A DNA stretch of 64,000 nucleotides from Corynebacterium yonathiae (GTDB taxonomy: Bacteria; Actinomycetota; Actinomycetes; Mycobacteriales; Mycobacteriaceae): the NCBI RefSeq assembly GCF_027570195.1, contig NZ_JAKMUZ010000004.1, positions 1 to 64,000 on the forward strand, in the 5' to 3' direction. Position 1 is the first letter of the stretch. Each line of letters starts with the position of its first letter. Below, piece by piece: positions 8,500 through 17,153 of the stretch. A program made the position numbers and the translations under genes. Below the pieces are notes generated by a model. That model saw nothing but the letters and a program-made list of their open reading frames with translations, did not search any database and was not told the origin of the DNA.

Positions 8500-9796
8500 G
8501 CCCTGGCAGCTGGCGGGAGCGCAGGCGGGCAAGGAGTGCGGTGGCGTCGGCAAGCGTGAGGTTGCGCGCGGCCATGCGCACGGGCCCCTGGACTAGGTCG
8601 AGGTCGACGGTGGCTAGGCCGAGCGCCTGGGAAATCGGCCCGCGGCGGTAGGTGAGCTCCTGGATATGGGAGGCGTGGATGGCCTTGACCCGGCGGTTGA
8701 GCCGGCCGTTGCGCACGATGACGTAGTCGCCGATGAGCGCGACGGTTTGCTGGCGGTAGTCCAGCGGGGAGACCCACTTGGCGCGGGCCGGCGAGGCGTA
8801 GGTGGGGGCGGCGTCGGCCGGGAGGAATTGCCGAGCTTGGGCGAGGGTGCCCACCGGCAGGATGCGGGTGGAGCCAGAAGCCTTGCCGCTTGCCGACGCC
8901 CCATATCCCGCCACCGAAACCCTCACCTCGTACCAGCCCAGCGGCCGCCAGAGGAAGGGCTGAGTAATTTGTACGGCGTGGATGCGGTCGAGGCGGATGC
9001 TTTGGCGGCGGCGGTCGGCCAGACCGTAGGTGATGTTGAGTACCTCGCCGTCGGTGCGGGCGGTGTAGCGCCAGGAAGAATCGAGCACGTTCCAGGCGTT
9101 GGGTATCGCGCCGACGAGGATGGGCAGCGCGGTCGAGAGCGGCAACCGGGTGACCACGACGAGGATGAGGAAGCCGACGAGGAAGAGCGTGGACGTACGT
9201 AACGCGGCTGCAATCAGGGAGCGGGCGATGGGGATTTCAGGCACGAGAGCTGGTTCCTCGGCCGGTGTCTCGGTGTGGGAGATGGGAGCACCGTGAACGC
9301 GGGCGAGGATGTCATCGCGTAGGGCCTCGGCGTCGGACTTTTTTAGGTAGGCGATTTCGATGGCGGACGATTGACCGCCTGCGGTTTCCACGCGCACGGC
9401 CGCGAGGCGAAAGAGTCGGGCAATGACGGGCTCGACGACGTCAACGGCCTGCGTGCGGTCATAGCGTGCGGTGCGCAGCTGGACAGATAATAGGCCGCGG
9501 CGCAGAGAAAGCTCTTCTGCGCCGAGCCGATAGCCCATGCGGCGCCACCATAGGCCGGAGACGAGCCACACCACCGCGCAGACCGCGATGAAACCGGCTA
9601 GGGCGAGGGCGGTATCGCGCAAGGCCTCGCCGCGGTGTTCGCCGGTAATAAAAGCGAAGATATCGCGCAGGGCTGCCATGTTGACGTTGAGGGCGAAGGC
9701 CGCGATGAGGGCCAAGATGATCGACCACAGACGCAGCAGCGGGGTGAGGCGGTGGACGCGTTGATACTGCGGTTGCGTGCTGGACTGGTCTCTCAT
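8483..9796 (-). CDS. Membrane protein with bacterial PH (bPH2) domains, YdbT-like
   Basis: A 437-residue protein with paired hydrophobic helices near residues 22-42 and 65-85 and again near 200-240, each pair followed by a PH-like module. The first module holds GYRLGAEELSLRRGLLSVQLRTARYDRTQAVDV-type sequence (about 90-150). A second holds EVLNITYGLADRRRQSIRLDRIHAVQ, and a third, near the C terminus, DYVIVRNGRLNRRVKAIHASHIQEL. This is the YdbT-like layout. The function is unknown; Bacillus YdbS/YdbT are linked to resistance to an LCI-type peptide in the literature as I recall. The start overlaps the preceding PH gene by 4 nt, forming a two-gene operon. The word GCTTGCCGACG occurs twice in it. 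Confidence 0.8.
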   Translation of the reverse strand: MRDQSSTQPQYQRVHRLTPLLRLWSIILALIAAFALNVNMAALRDIFAFITGEHRGEALRDTALALAGFIAVCAVVWLVSGLWWRRMGYRLGAEELSLRRGLLSVQLRTARYDRTQAVDVVEPVIARLFRLAAVRVETAGGQSSAIEIAYLKKSDAEALRDDILARVHGAPISHTETPAEEPALVPEIPIARSLIAAALRTSTLFLVGFLILVVVTRLPLSTALPILVGAIPNAWNVLDSSWRYTARTDGEVLNITYGLADRRRQSIRLDRIHAVQITQPFLWRPLGWYEVRVSVAGYGASASGKASGSTRILPVGTLAQARQFLPADAAPTYASPARAKWVSPLDYRQQTVALIGDYVIVRNGRLNRRVKAIHASHIQELTYRRGPISQALGLATVDLDLVQGPVRMAARNLTLADATALLARLRSRQLPGLKPPR

Positions 9797-10254
9797 AGGC
9801 CGCTCATCCGTTCGCGGGCTTGGTGGGCAAGGCGGGTACGGAGGGCGTCGGCAAGCGGGGCTTCTAGGCCCTTAATGGTGGCGTCTGTGCTGGCTGAGGC
9901 CGTGTGGAGCTGCAACTTTTTCAGCCCGAGCGCGCGGTCGATGGGCCCGGAGGTGACATCGACGAATTGGATGCGGCCATAGGGCACGACGGTGAAGGTG
10001 TACCAGAGCTTGCCGCGGGTGATAAGTAGCTCATCGTCGGTTTCGAGCCAGCCCATGTTGCGCACTTGGGCGGGGATGAGCCAGAGCAGCCAGAAGAAAA
10101 GGGCGACGAAAATTCCGGCCGCCCAGTAGAACCACGGGGTCCACCAAAAACCTGCAGCAGCGGCGACCGCGGCGAGCAGAAACATCCAGCTCAGGTGGTG
10201 GATATAGCGCGAGGTCACCAGTCGCTGTGAGACGGGATTCATTTCTTCGCTCAT
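9793..10254 (-). CDS. Small PH-domain membrane protein, YdbS-like
   Basis: A 153-residue protein with two adjacent hydrophobic helices (about residues 20-60) and one bPH2 module containing the TDDELLITRGKLWYTFTVVPYGRIQFVDVTSGPIDRALGL signature. It is the short partner of the larger PH-domain protein immediately downstream, as in YdbS-YdbT pairs. I chose the ATG at 10254 because the further-upstream codons add a short non-conserved stretch. Another copy of GCTTGCCGACG sits near its 3' end (9846-9856, minus strand), in codons for Leu-Ala-Asp-Ala. Confidence 0.8.
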   Translation of the reverse strand: MSEEMNPVSQRLVTSRYIHHLSWMFLLAAVAAAAGFWWTPWFYWAAGIFVALFFWLLWLIPAQVRNMGWLETDDELLITRGKLWYTFTVVPYGRIQFVDVTSGPIDRALGLKKLQLHTASASTDATIKGLEAPLADALRTRLAHQARERMSGL

Positions 10255-10302
10255 AGCTATTGACAGTATCAATCGGGTTCACCCCTTGCGCCACTTATCG
10301 CT

Positions 10303-10350
10303 ATTCGATATTATCGAATTACGACAACATCGATAGTCGATAAGTTATCG
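10303..10350. promoter_or_regulatory. Two perfect CGATA palindromes upstream of the DUF2975/XRE genes
   Basis: ATTCGATATTATCGAAT (10303-10319) is a perfect 17-bp palindrome. CGATAAGTTATCG (10338-10350) is a perfect 13-bp palindrome, and a further CGATAGTCGATA lies between and overlaps the second. The centres are 33 bp apart. This density of CGATA half-sites in a 93-bp gap between divergent genes marks an operator array for an unknown regulator. Candidates are the nearby XRE proteins. The last site ends 15 bp before the downstream ATG. Confidence 0.65.
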
Positions 10351-10365
10351 GCGGAAAGGATTGTC

Positions 10366-10914
10366 ATGACCACCCCACAACCCACCCCTAAGGCCGAGCG
10401 TCGCGAAATTAATGCGGCAGCCGGTCTCGCCCTCCTCACCATCATCATCCTCGGCCCCACCTACCTGCGCGACCTTGCCACCGGCCGCTTTTCCACCGCA
10501 CTGAGCGCAGCCATCCCAGAAGGCCTAAGCAAACACAACCTCGACGGCGGACCATTCTGGATGCTCACCGCAGCGCTCGCCGTCAAGATTGCGGCAATCT
10601 TAATCATCGCGTTCTTTGCCTATCGCCTAGTTAAACCGATGCTTCGCGGGCAGGTTTTTAATACGAAAAATATCCGCCTCCTGAACGGAATGACCGCCGG
10701 CATCCTCGTCTGGTTTATCGGACGGTTCGTACTCGAAGGCCTGGGCAATAACTGGGCCTCCTCACAGCTTGGAATCGACTGGTGGGCTAGTCAGGACGGA
10801 ACGTCCCTTGGCGAGCTCGCCCTGCCCTACCTCTTCGTCTGTACCTTGCAGCTCTTCTCAGCCGCCATCAAGCGCGGCTGCACGCTAGAAGAGGAGGTCG
10901 AAGGCCTTGTCTGA
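10366..10914 (+). CDS. DUF2975-type membrane protein
   Basis: A 182-residue protein with four hydrophobic helices (about 18-36, 62-88, 108-128 and 148-166). Its layout matches DUF2975 membrane proteins, which are regularly encoded with a small YozG-like Cro/C1 regulator, as here. The motif RGQVFNTKNIRLLNGMTAGIL between helices two and three is characteristic of the group. Function unknown; DUF2975-XRE pairs may be membrane-linked sensors. It overlaps the next gene by 8 nt. The AAAGGA ribosome site precedes the ATG, which lies just after the CGATA operators. Confidence 0.75.
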   Translation: MTTPQPTPKAERREINAAAGLALLTIIILGPTYLRDLATGRFSTALSAAIPEGLSKHNLDGGPFWMLTAALAVKIAAILIIAFFAYRLVKPMLRGQVFNTKNIRLLNGMTAGILVWFIGRFVLEGLGNNWASSQLGIDWWASQDGTSLGELALPYLFVCTLQLFSAAIKRGCTLEEEVEGLV

Positions 10915-11125
10915 GATACATGAACCCCAAGTAATCTGCCACCTCGACCGGATTATGCAAGAGCGCGACATTACCGGCGCGGCGCTCGCTAGAGAAGTAG
11001 GAATCACCCCAGTTAACCTCTCCGTACTGAAGAATAATCGCGCCAAGGCCGTACGCTTTAGCACCCTGGCAGCACTGTGCGCGGCACTGGACTGCCAGCC
11101 GGGAGATATCTTCGGCGTCGAGTAA
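10907..11125 (+). CDS. Small Cro/C1-type (XRE, YozG-like) regulator
   Basis: A 72-residue protein consisting almost entirely of one XRE helix-turn-helix: HLDRIMQERDITGAALAREVGITPVNLSVLKNNRAKAVRFSTLAALCAALDCQPGDIF. This matches the YozG-like partners of DUF2975 proteins. It overlaps the membrane gene by 8 nt, so the pair is coupled. It is the best candidate for binding the CGATA palindromes before the operon, by proximity only. Confidence 0.85.
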   Translation: MSEIHEPQVICHLDRIMQERDITGAALAREVGITPVNLSVLKNNRAKAVRFSTLAALCAALDCQPGDIFGVE

Positions 11126-11167
11126 CAACCCTTGCCAGTATGTTGGGTTTATGCAATACTTTGACTT

Positions 11168-11431
11168 ATGTCCCCAAAGAAGAAGCCCTCCGCACCCATT
11201 TATAACCGGGTTCGTGTGCTGCGCGCCGAACGGGACATGTCGCGCGCGCAGTTGGCTGAGGCCATCGACGTCAACCCCCAGACCGTCGGTGCACTTGAGC
11301 GCGGCGACCACTCCCCCAGCCTGGACTTAGCCTTTCGCGTCTGCGAAGTCTTTGACCTTCCGGTGGAGGCTATCTTTTCCCGCCAGGAATTTGCCCCTAT
11401 GTCCACTGAAATCTATAGGAAGAATTCCTAA
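11168..11431 (+). CDS. XRE-family transcriptional regulator
   Basis: An 87-residue helix-turn-helix protein: NRVRVLRAERDMSRAQLAEAIDVNPQTVGALERGDHSPSLDLAFRVCEVFDLPVEAIFS is a complete Cro/C1 domain. A lysine-rich start (MSPKKKPS) and a short tail flank it. A TACTTT -10 box 5 nt before the ATG suggests leaderless transcription. An AACCC/GGGTT inverted repeat just upstream could be an operator. It ends in TAATG with the next gene, so it is probably co-transcribed with that membrane protein. Confidence 0.82.
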   Translation: MSPKKKPSAPIYNRVRVLRAERDMSRAQLAEAIDVNPQTVGALERGDHSPSLDLAFRVCEVFDLPVEAIFSRQEFAPMSTEIYRKNS

Positions 11432-11928
11432 TGGCTACCACAATTCCCGCCTCTGTTTCCCGCCGCAAGCGCTTGATCCTGGCCGGCGATATTTTTCTCG
11501 GCTTGGCCATCGTGGCGGCGGCCCTGCACTTTTTCGCGCTTGGCTTGTCTAATCTGCTGTGGCCGATAGCCGGCATTGCGGCGACCACGTGCACCACGTG
11601 GCTGCGCCAGTCCATTCGGCACCTCGACGTTCCCACTACGGAAATGGATGAGTACGAGCTGCGCCTGCATACCGACGCCCGCGACAAAGGCCTGAAAACC
11701 GCATTGGCCACGGCTATAGTACTCTTCCTCGTCGCCGGCGCCACCGCATTTGGGCTGCGCTTCTCCGGCGCGGAGCAGGTTGCGGTGGAGGAAGCGACCT
11801 CGGGGGCTAATATCGCCATCTTCTTTGCCAAGCTCATCTATATCCAGCTGCTGTGGATTCCGTTTGCGGTAGCCAAGGAATTGGCCAATAAGCTCAACGC
11901 GGACGAGCTACGCAGCGGCGGCAACTAG
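11431..11928 (+). CDS. Four-helix membrane protein coupled to an XRE regulator
   Basis: A 165-residue protein with hydrophobic helices at about residues 14-32, 36-56, 86-108 and 126-148. A charged segment (RHLDVPTTEMDEYELRLHTDARDKG) links helices two and three. The segment MDEYELRLHTDARDKGLK recalls membrane proteins that accompany small XRE regulators in many bacteria, but I do not recognise a named family. It overlaps the upstream regulator by 1 nt and is convergent with dnaE2, which it overlaps by 4 nt. Confidence 0.7.
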   Translation: MATTIPASVSRRKRLILAGDIFLGLAIVAAALHFFALGLSNLLWPIAGIAATTCTTWLRQSIRHLDVPTTEMDEYELRLHTDARDKGLKTALATAIVLFLVAGATAFGLRFSGAEQVAVEEATSGANIAIFFAKLIYIQLLWIPFAVAKELANKLNADELRSGGN

Positions 11929-14900
11929 CGGAAGTCACGGGAGCCGCGGGAGAGGAATTCGCCAAAGTCCAACGGCTCAAGCTTATCTGCGACCACGCTG
12001 ACCGCGCCGGTGGCATTTTGTACGATGCCGCGGATGATCATTGCCCGGGCGGTGCGGGCCAGAACTTTATGCCGCGACCACAATCCGGGTGAGACCATCA
12101 CGTTCATCAGGCCGGTTTCATCCTCCACACCCAAAAAGGTCAGGCCAGAAGCAGTGCGCGGGCGCTGGCGGTGAGTAATGATGCCAGCGATGCGCACGCG
12201 GGTGCCATCGGGGACATGGGGGAGCTGGGAGGCAGGGAGGACGTCGGCAAGCGAGGCACGCACCAGCTCCATCGGCTGCTGGTTATGGGTCACGCCGGTA
12301 GCGGCGACGTCGGTAGCCATGAGCTCAAACGCGGACATGCCGGGCAGGTGCGGCGAGGCCAGGGCGGATGTACCGGGCAGCATGCCCTCACGCTCGGTGG
12401 CGGCGACGCCGGCCTGCCACAGTGCTTGGCGACGATCCAGCCCCAGGCACTCCAGCGCCCCGGCCGTAGCCAGCGCCTCCACCTGCCCCACGCTGAGATC
12501 CGCCCGGCGCGAAAGATCAGACACGCTAGTAAAAGGCGCGGCCGCCTCCACGCGCTCGGCGGCGGACTCCCCCAGCCCCTTGATGAGGTTAAGGCCCAAG
12601 CGAATCTCGGCCGAGCCCGTCGCGCGGGCCTGGGCGCCGGAGTCATTAATGCTCACCGGCAGCACCTGCACGCCGTGGCGCCGAGCATCCTGGATGAGCG
12701 ACTGCGGGGAATAGAAACCCATCGGCTGCGCACGCAACAATCCCACGCAGAATTCCGCCGGGTAGTGGTATTTAAACCACGCGGAAAAATACACCAGCGA
12801 GGCAAAGGACTGCGAGTGCGATTCCGGAAAACCATAGGCGGCGAAGGCCACGATTTTGGTCCACAGCTTATCCGCTACCTCACCCTCAATACCGTTGGTC
12901 TCGCGCAGGCCGGCAAAGAAGCGGCTGCGCAGCGCGGTCATCTTTTCCGGGGAGCGCTTCGAGCCCATGGCGCGGCGCAGGTCATCGGCCTCGGCACCGG
13001 AGAAGCCGGCGGCGTCGACCGCGATCTGCATCAGCTGTTCCTGGAAGAGCGGAATGCCTAACGTCTTGCCCAGGGATTTTTCCAGCACCGGATGGTCATA
13101 GGTCACCTCCTCAAGGCCATCGCGGCGGCGCAAGTAGGGGTGCACGGACCCGCCTTGGATAGGTCCGGGGCGAATGAGCGCAACCTCGACCACCAAGTCA
13201 AAGAAGCGGCGCGGCTTCAGGCGCGGCAGCGTGGCTAGCTGCGCACGGGATTCCACCTGGAAGACGCCCACCGCATCGGCGCGGCAGAGCATGTCATAAA
13301 CTTCCGGCTCGGCGAGGTCGAGCTCCCACAGGTGCACCTCGCGGCCGGTGGTGGCGCGCACGGCATCAATCATGTGGTGCAGCGCCTCCAGCATGCCCAG
13401 GCCCAAAAGATCGAATTTCACCAGGCCGGCGGCCGCGCAATCATCCTTATCCCACTGGAGTACGGAGCGGTTGTCCATGCGCGCCCATTCCATAGGAACG
13501 ACGTCCGCAATGGGCCGATCGCACAGCACCATGCCGCCGGAGTGGATGCCCAGGTGGCGGGGCTGGCCGAGGAATTGCTCGGCTAAAGAGGAGACGTCGG
13601 CAGGCGGCTCGGAGGTACCTTTCGACCACGCATCGGCCGAGCCCTGCGGGTAGCCCAACGCGCGGGCGGCATCGCGGGTCGCTCCCTTGCGGCGATAGGT
13701 AATGACATTGGCCACCTGCGCGGCGCGATCGCGGCCGTGGGTGCGGTAGACATACTGGATGACTTCCTCGCGGCGGCCGGACTCGATGTCGATATCAATA
13801 TCGGGCGGGCCATCACGGTCTGGGGAGAGAAAACGCTCGAAAAGCAGCTGCGCAGAGATGGGCTCCGCATTGGTAATGCCCAGCGCAAAGCACACCGCGG
13901 AGTTGGCGGCCGAGCCGCGGCCTTGGCACAGAATATTCTCGCGGCGGCAAAAATCCACCAGGTCGCACACGATCAGGAAGTAGCCGGGGAAGCCCAGCTG
14001 CTTGATGACGTCCAGCTCATGCCGAATCTGTTTCCTTGCCGCCTGCCTAATCTCGGCCGGGCGCGAAGCATAGCGGTCCTTGGCGCGGCGCCAGACCTCA
14101 TGCTCCAGCCAGCTCATTTCGGTATACCCCTCCGGCACGGGGAAATGCGGCAGGTTGGGCGCAAGGGCGTCCCAGGTAAAGGAGCACTCGCGGGCGAGCG
14201 CCACGGTTTCGGCGATGAGCTCCGGCCGATCCGGCAAGAGTTGCGCCATCTGCTCGCCGGATCGCAGCCAGCCAGCTCCCATGGGGTGGGCGTGCGGCGC
14301 GGCGGCCGCGAGGGATTCGCGCCGGGCCAGGGCACGCTTGGCGGCGGCGAGCCGAGCTTGGTCGCGGGTCGCGGCCGCGGGCCGTGCGGTTGCGATGGCC
14401 CGCAGGTTATTGTATTTATCGAGGAAACGGTGCCGATCCGCATCCTCGGGGGACATGCTGCACGAATATTCGAGAACTATGCTGTCTATTTTTATTCTTT
14501 CGAGCAAGTTATCGATTTCTGCTAGCACCTCCGGCCCCACCAGAAAGAAGCACTCCCCTTCCAGTTCGCGCGCCACCTCATCCAAGGGCGGATAAGCCAC
14601 GCAATCCTTCTCCCCGGCTTCCATCCGGGCGAGCGCGATGAGGCGCGACAGGCGGCGATAGCCCTCCGGGGTACGCGCCAGCACGGTCACCGAACCCTCC
14701 GCGAGCGATAGCTCCGCACCATATACAGCCGGAAGGTCCACTTTAGCTGCGGCTTCAGCAAATTTCATCAGGCCATAAAAACCATCGCGGTCCACGATGG
14801 CCAACCCCTCAAGGCCTAGCTCCACAGCCCGGGCCACCAGTTCCTCCGGCTCGGCAGCGCCGTCAAGAAAACTATAGGAACTTACCGCGTGCAGCTCCGC

Positions 14901-15044
14901 AAAGGGCACGGTGGACTGGCCGCGCTGGGCAGGAACCGTAGGTCCGTGAAGGTGATCCACCGGCACGGGCGCAGCAGATTCGCGGCCGGAGAGGATGCGC
15001 TCCACCCGCGACCACGACAGTGCCCTTCCGCCATTAAATTCCAC
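11925..15044 (-). CDS. dnaE2: Error-prone DNA polymerase III alpha subunit DnaE2
   Basis: DnaE2 is the translesion polymerase of the actinobacterial mutasome and acts with ImuA' and ImuB after DNA damage. The 1039-residue protein starts its PHP domain at FAELHAVSSYSFLDGAAEPEELVARA. It has the polymerase motif PDIDIDIESGRREEVIQYVY, FQEQLMQIAVDAAGFSGAEADDLRRAMGSKR, and a C-terminal OB-fold region (RIAGIITHRQRPRTASGLTFLGVEDE). It lacks the beta-binding and tau-binding tail of DnaE1. The upstream TCGAATCATTGTTCTA at 15061 is a likely LexA box. imuB and imuA' lie 4-9 kb away in the same orientation rather than in the same operon. Confidence 0.95.
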   Translation of the reverse strand: MEFNGGRALSWSRVERILSGRESAAPVPVDHLHGPTVPAQRGQSTVPFAELHAVSSYSFLDGAAEPEELVARAVELGLEGLAIVDRDGFYGLMKFAEAAAKVDLPAVYGAELSLAEGSVTVLARTPEGYRRLSRLIALARMEAGEKDCVAYPPLDEVARELEGECFFLVGPEVLAEIDNLLERIKIDSIVLEYSCSMSPEDADRHRFLDKYNNLRAIATARPAAATRDQARLAAAKRALARRESLAAAAPHAHPMGAGWLRSGEQMAQLLPDRPELIAETVALARECSFTWDALAPNLPHFPVPEGYTEMSWLEHEVWRRAKDRYASRPAEIRQAARKQIRHELDVIKQLGFPGYFLIVCDLVDFCRRENILCQGRGSAANSAVCFALGITNAEPISAQLLFERFLSPDRDGPPDIDIDIESGRREEVIQYVYRTHGRDRAAQVANVITYRRKGATRDAARALGYPQGSADAWSKGTSEPPADVSSLAEQFLGQPRHLGIHSGGMVLCDRPIADVVPMEWARMDNRSVLQWDKDDCAAAGLVKFDLLGLGMLEALHHMIDAVRATTGREVHLWELDLAEPEVYDMLCRADAVGVFQVESRAQLATLPRLKPRRFFDLVVEVALIRPGPIQGGSVHPYLRRRDGLEEVTYDHPVLEKSLGKTLGIPLFQEQLMQIAVDAAGFSGAEADDLRRAMGSKRSPEKMTALRSRFFAGLRETNGIEGEVADKLWTKIVAFAAYGFPESHSQSFASLVYFSAWFKYHYPAEFCVGLLRAQPMGFYSPQSLIQDARRHGVQVLPVSINDSGAQARATGSAEIRLGLNLIKGLGESAAERVEAAAPFTSVSDLSRRADLSVGQVEALATAGALECLGLDRRQALWQAGVAATEREGMLPGTSALASPHLPGMSAFELMATDVAATGVTHNQQPMELVRASLADVLPASQLPHVPDGTRVRIAGIITHRQRPRTASGLTFLGVEDETGLMNVMVSPGLWSRHKVLARTARAMIIRGIVQNATGAVSVVADKLEPLDFGEFLSRGSRDFR

Positions 15045-15060
15045 TCCAGACAGCGTAGTA

Positions 15061-15076
15061 TCGAATCATTGTTCTA
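15061..15076 (-). promoter_or_regulatory. LexA (SOS) box upstream of dnaE2
   Basis: TCGAATCATTGTTCTA matches the actinobacterial SOS consensus TCGAAC-N4-GTTCGA at 10 of 12 fixed positions. It lies 16 bp before the dnaE2 start, where a repressor would block transcription. DnaE2 genes are LexA-controlled in related bacteria. Confidence 0.7.
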
Positions 15077-15105
15077 GCCAAGCCGGTGGGACGTGATGGC
15101 CGCAA

Positions 15106-15121
15106 TAGACAAAGCGGTTCG
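15106..15121 (+). promoter_or_regulatory. Weak McbR-like site upstream of metQ
   Basis: TAGAC-AAAGCG-GTTCG has one perfect and one degenerate half of the TAGAC-N6-GTCTA McbR consensus. It is 60 bp before the metQ start. C. glutamicum McbR is known to control metQNI, which makes the position meaningful, but the match is poor on one side. Confidence 0.35.
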
Positions 15122-15181
15122 CTGATTGCTAAGTTGCTAAACAAGCAAATTATTTCAACTCCTACAAGAAGGGGATTCCCC

Positions 15182-16045
15182 ATGCAGATCCGTCGCGTAG
15201 TGGCTTCTACCGCCGCCGTAACCATCGCTGCCACCAGCCTGGTGGCATGCTCTTCCGACTCCGATGACTCCAAGTCCATCAAAGTCGGCACCACCGATGA
15301 CGCAAAGAAGGCTTGGGTAGCGTTCGAGCAGGAAGCAAAGAACGCAGGCTATGACATCGATATCCAGCCTTTCGCGGATTACAACACCCCGAACCAGGCT
15401 CTGGACCAGGGCGAGCTGGACACCAATAACTTCCAGCACCTGAAGTTCTTGGCGGAGTATAACCACGGCAACGGCACCAACCTGGTGCCTATCGTGGCTA
15501 CCGAGATCGTGCCGCTGGCACTGTTCTGGAAGGACCACGACTCCCTCGACGGCATCGAGGGCGAAGAAGTCGCCATCCCGAATGACTCCACCAACCAGGC
15601 TCGCGCCATCAACGTGCTGGTTCAGGCCGGCCTTCTCACTCTGAAGGACAAGAACAACCTGGAGCCCACGCCGCTGGATATTGACGAGGCGAAGTCCAAG
15701 GTCAAGGTCACCCCGGTAGACGCGGCACAGACCACGTCCGCACACGGCGAGGGCACCCCGGCGATTATCAATAACTCCTTCCTGGAGCGCGCCGGCATCG
15801 ACCCAGCCACCGCCATCTTCCAGGACGATCCGAGCTCTGAAGAGGCAGAGCCGTACATCAACGTCTTCGCCGTTCGCGAGGAAGATGCCGATAACGAGGA
15901 CATCAAGAAGCTCGCCGAGCTATGGCACAGCGACGCCGTCCAGGAGGGCGTCGACGAAGACTCTGCCGGCACCTCCGTCGAGGTGGAGCGCAGCCAGGAG
16001 GATCTGCAGAAGATCCTGGATAAGCTCGAAGCAGATCTGGACTAA
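15182..16045 (+). CDS. metQ: Methionine ABC transporter substrate-binding lipoprotein
   Basis: MetQ captures methionine outside the membrane for the MetNI importer. The 287-residue protein has a lipoprotein signal ending in the lipobox SLVACSSDS (Cys near residue 24). The mature NlpA-type domain shows IKVGTTDDAKKAW, DIQPFADYNTPNQALDQGELDTNNFQH, IPNDSTNQARAINVLVQAGLL and TPAIINNSFLERAGIDP. The frame is open from 15086, but the ATG at 15182 has an AGAAGGGG ribosome site and begins the signal peptide. It is followed by a hairpin and then metN and metI. Confidence 0.95.
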   Translation: MQIRRVVASTAAVTIAATSLVACSSDSDDSKSIKVGTTDDAKKAWVAFEQEAKNAGYDIDIQPFADYNTPNQALDQGELDTNNFQHLKFLAEYNHGNGTNLVPIVATEIVPLALFWKDHDSLDGIEGEEVAIPNDSTNQARAINVLVQAGLLTLKDKNNLEPTPLDIDEAKSKVKVTPVDAAQTTSAHGEGTPAIINNSFLERAGIDPATAIFQDDPSSEEAEPYINVFAVREEDADNEDIKKLAELWHSDAVQEGVDEDSAGTSVEVERSQEDLQKILDKLEADLD

Positions 16046-16060
16046 TCACCCTTGCTTTTA

Positions 16061-16083
16061 CCCCGCCGGAGCCCCCGGCGGGG
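16061..16083 (+). terminator. Intercistronic hairpin between metQ and metN
   Basis: CCCCGCCGG (16061-16069) pairs perfectly with CCGGCGGGG (16075-16083) around AGCCC, followed by TTTGG. It lies 15 nt after the metQ stop and 32 nt before metN. It probably stops part of the transcripts or protects the 3' end, giving more MetQ than MetN and MetI. Confidence 0.7.
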
Positions 16084-16115
16084 TTTGGCACTTTCCTAGC
16101 TAAGGACGCAAACAC

Positions 16116-17153
16116 GTGGCAGATTCCACTCAACGCGGCACCCGCATCGAGTTCCGCGAGATCACCAAAGTCTTTAAACAGAAAAAGGCACGAGTCAAGG
16201 CCCTCGACAATGTCTCCATGACCATCGAGCCCGGCGAAATCGTCGGCATCATTGGCTATTCCGGCGCCGGCAAGTCCACCCTCGTGCGCATGATCAACGG
16301 CCTGGACACCCCGTCCGCCGGCGAGCTGTTGCTCGACGAGACCAATATCGTTGGCATGTCCGAGAAGAAGCTGCGCGGCATTCGTCGCAATATCGGCATG
16401 ATCTTCCAGCAGTTCAACCTGATGAACTCGCGCACCGCGGCCGGCAATATTGAATACCCGCTGCAGCTGCAGGGCGTCAGCAAGCAGGAGCGCGCCCAGC
16501 GCGTGCAAGAGCTGCTGGACTTCGTCGGCCTGGGAGACAAGGGCAAGAGCTACCCGGAGCAGCTCTCCGGCGGCCAGAAGCAGCGCGTTGGCATTGCCCG
16601 TGCGCTGGCCACCAACCCTTCGCTGCTGCTTGCCGACGAAGCCACTTCCGCCCTCGACCCCACCACCACGCAGGAAGTCCTCGACCTGCTGCGCCGGGTG
16701 AACAAGGAATTCGGCATCACCATCGTCGTTATTACCCACGAGATGGAAGTCGTTCGCTCCATCGCCGATAAGGTCGCCGTGATGGAAAACGGCCGCGTAG
16801 TAGAACAAGGCAGCGTCTACGAAGTCTTCTCCAACCCGCAGACCTCCGTGGCCGCCAAGTTCGTGGCCACCTCGCTGCGCAACGAACCCGACGTCGTCGA
16901 AACCGACGACCTGCTCGCGCACGAAGGCCGCCTGTTTACCATCAACCTCACCGAGGAATCTGGCTTCTTCACCGCCGCCGCTCGGCTCAAGGAAGCCGGC
17001 GTGTCCATCGCCGTCGTGCACGGCGGTATCACCACGTTGCAGCAGCATTCCTTTGGCAAACTGACCGTGCGACTCAGCGGCGATAATAACGCCATCGAAG
17101 AGTTCTACCGCACGCTTTCTACCACCACCCAGATTGAGGAGATTGCACGATGA
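16116..17153 (+). CDS. metN: Methionine ABC transporter ATPase
   Basis: MetN powers methionine import on the cytoplasmic face. Its 345 residues contain the Walker A GYSGAGKSTLVRMING, the signature LSGGQKQRVGIARAL, the Walker B LLLADEATSALDP and the switch histidine in VVITHEMEVV. The C-terminal ~80 residues form the NIL regulatory domain (LFTINLTEESGFFTAAARL...VVHGGITTLQQHSFGKLTVRL), which in E. coli binds methionine and shuts the pump. The start used is a GTG. It overlaps metI by 4 nt. The word GCTTGCCGACG falls in the Walker B codons. Confidence 0.95.
   Translation: MADSTQRGTRIEFREITKVFKQKKARVKALDNVSMTIEPGEIVGIIGYSGAGKSTLVRMINGLDTPSAGELLLDETNIVGMSEKKLRGIRRNIGMIFQQFNLMNSRTAAGNIEYPLQLQGVSKQERAQRVQELLDFVGLGDKGKSYPEQLSGGQKQRVGIARALATNPSLLLADEATSALDPTTTQEVLDLLRRVNKEFGITIVVITHEMEVVRSIADKVAVMENGRVVEQGSVYEVFSNPQTSVAAKFVATSLRNEPDVVETDDLLAHEGRLFTINLTEESGFFTAAARLKEAGVSIAVVHGGITTLQQHSFGKLTVRLSGDNNAIEEFYRTLSTTTQIEEIAR

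Noticed and set aside
15086-15181. Longer metQ start at 15086
   Set aside because: It would put 32 residues before the lipoprotein signal; the ATG at 15182 has a ribosome site.
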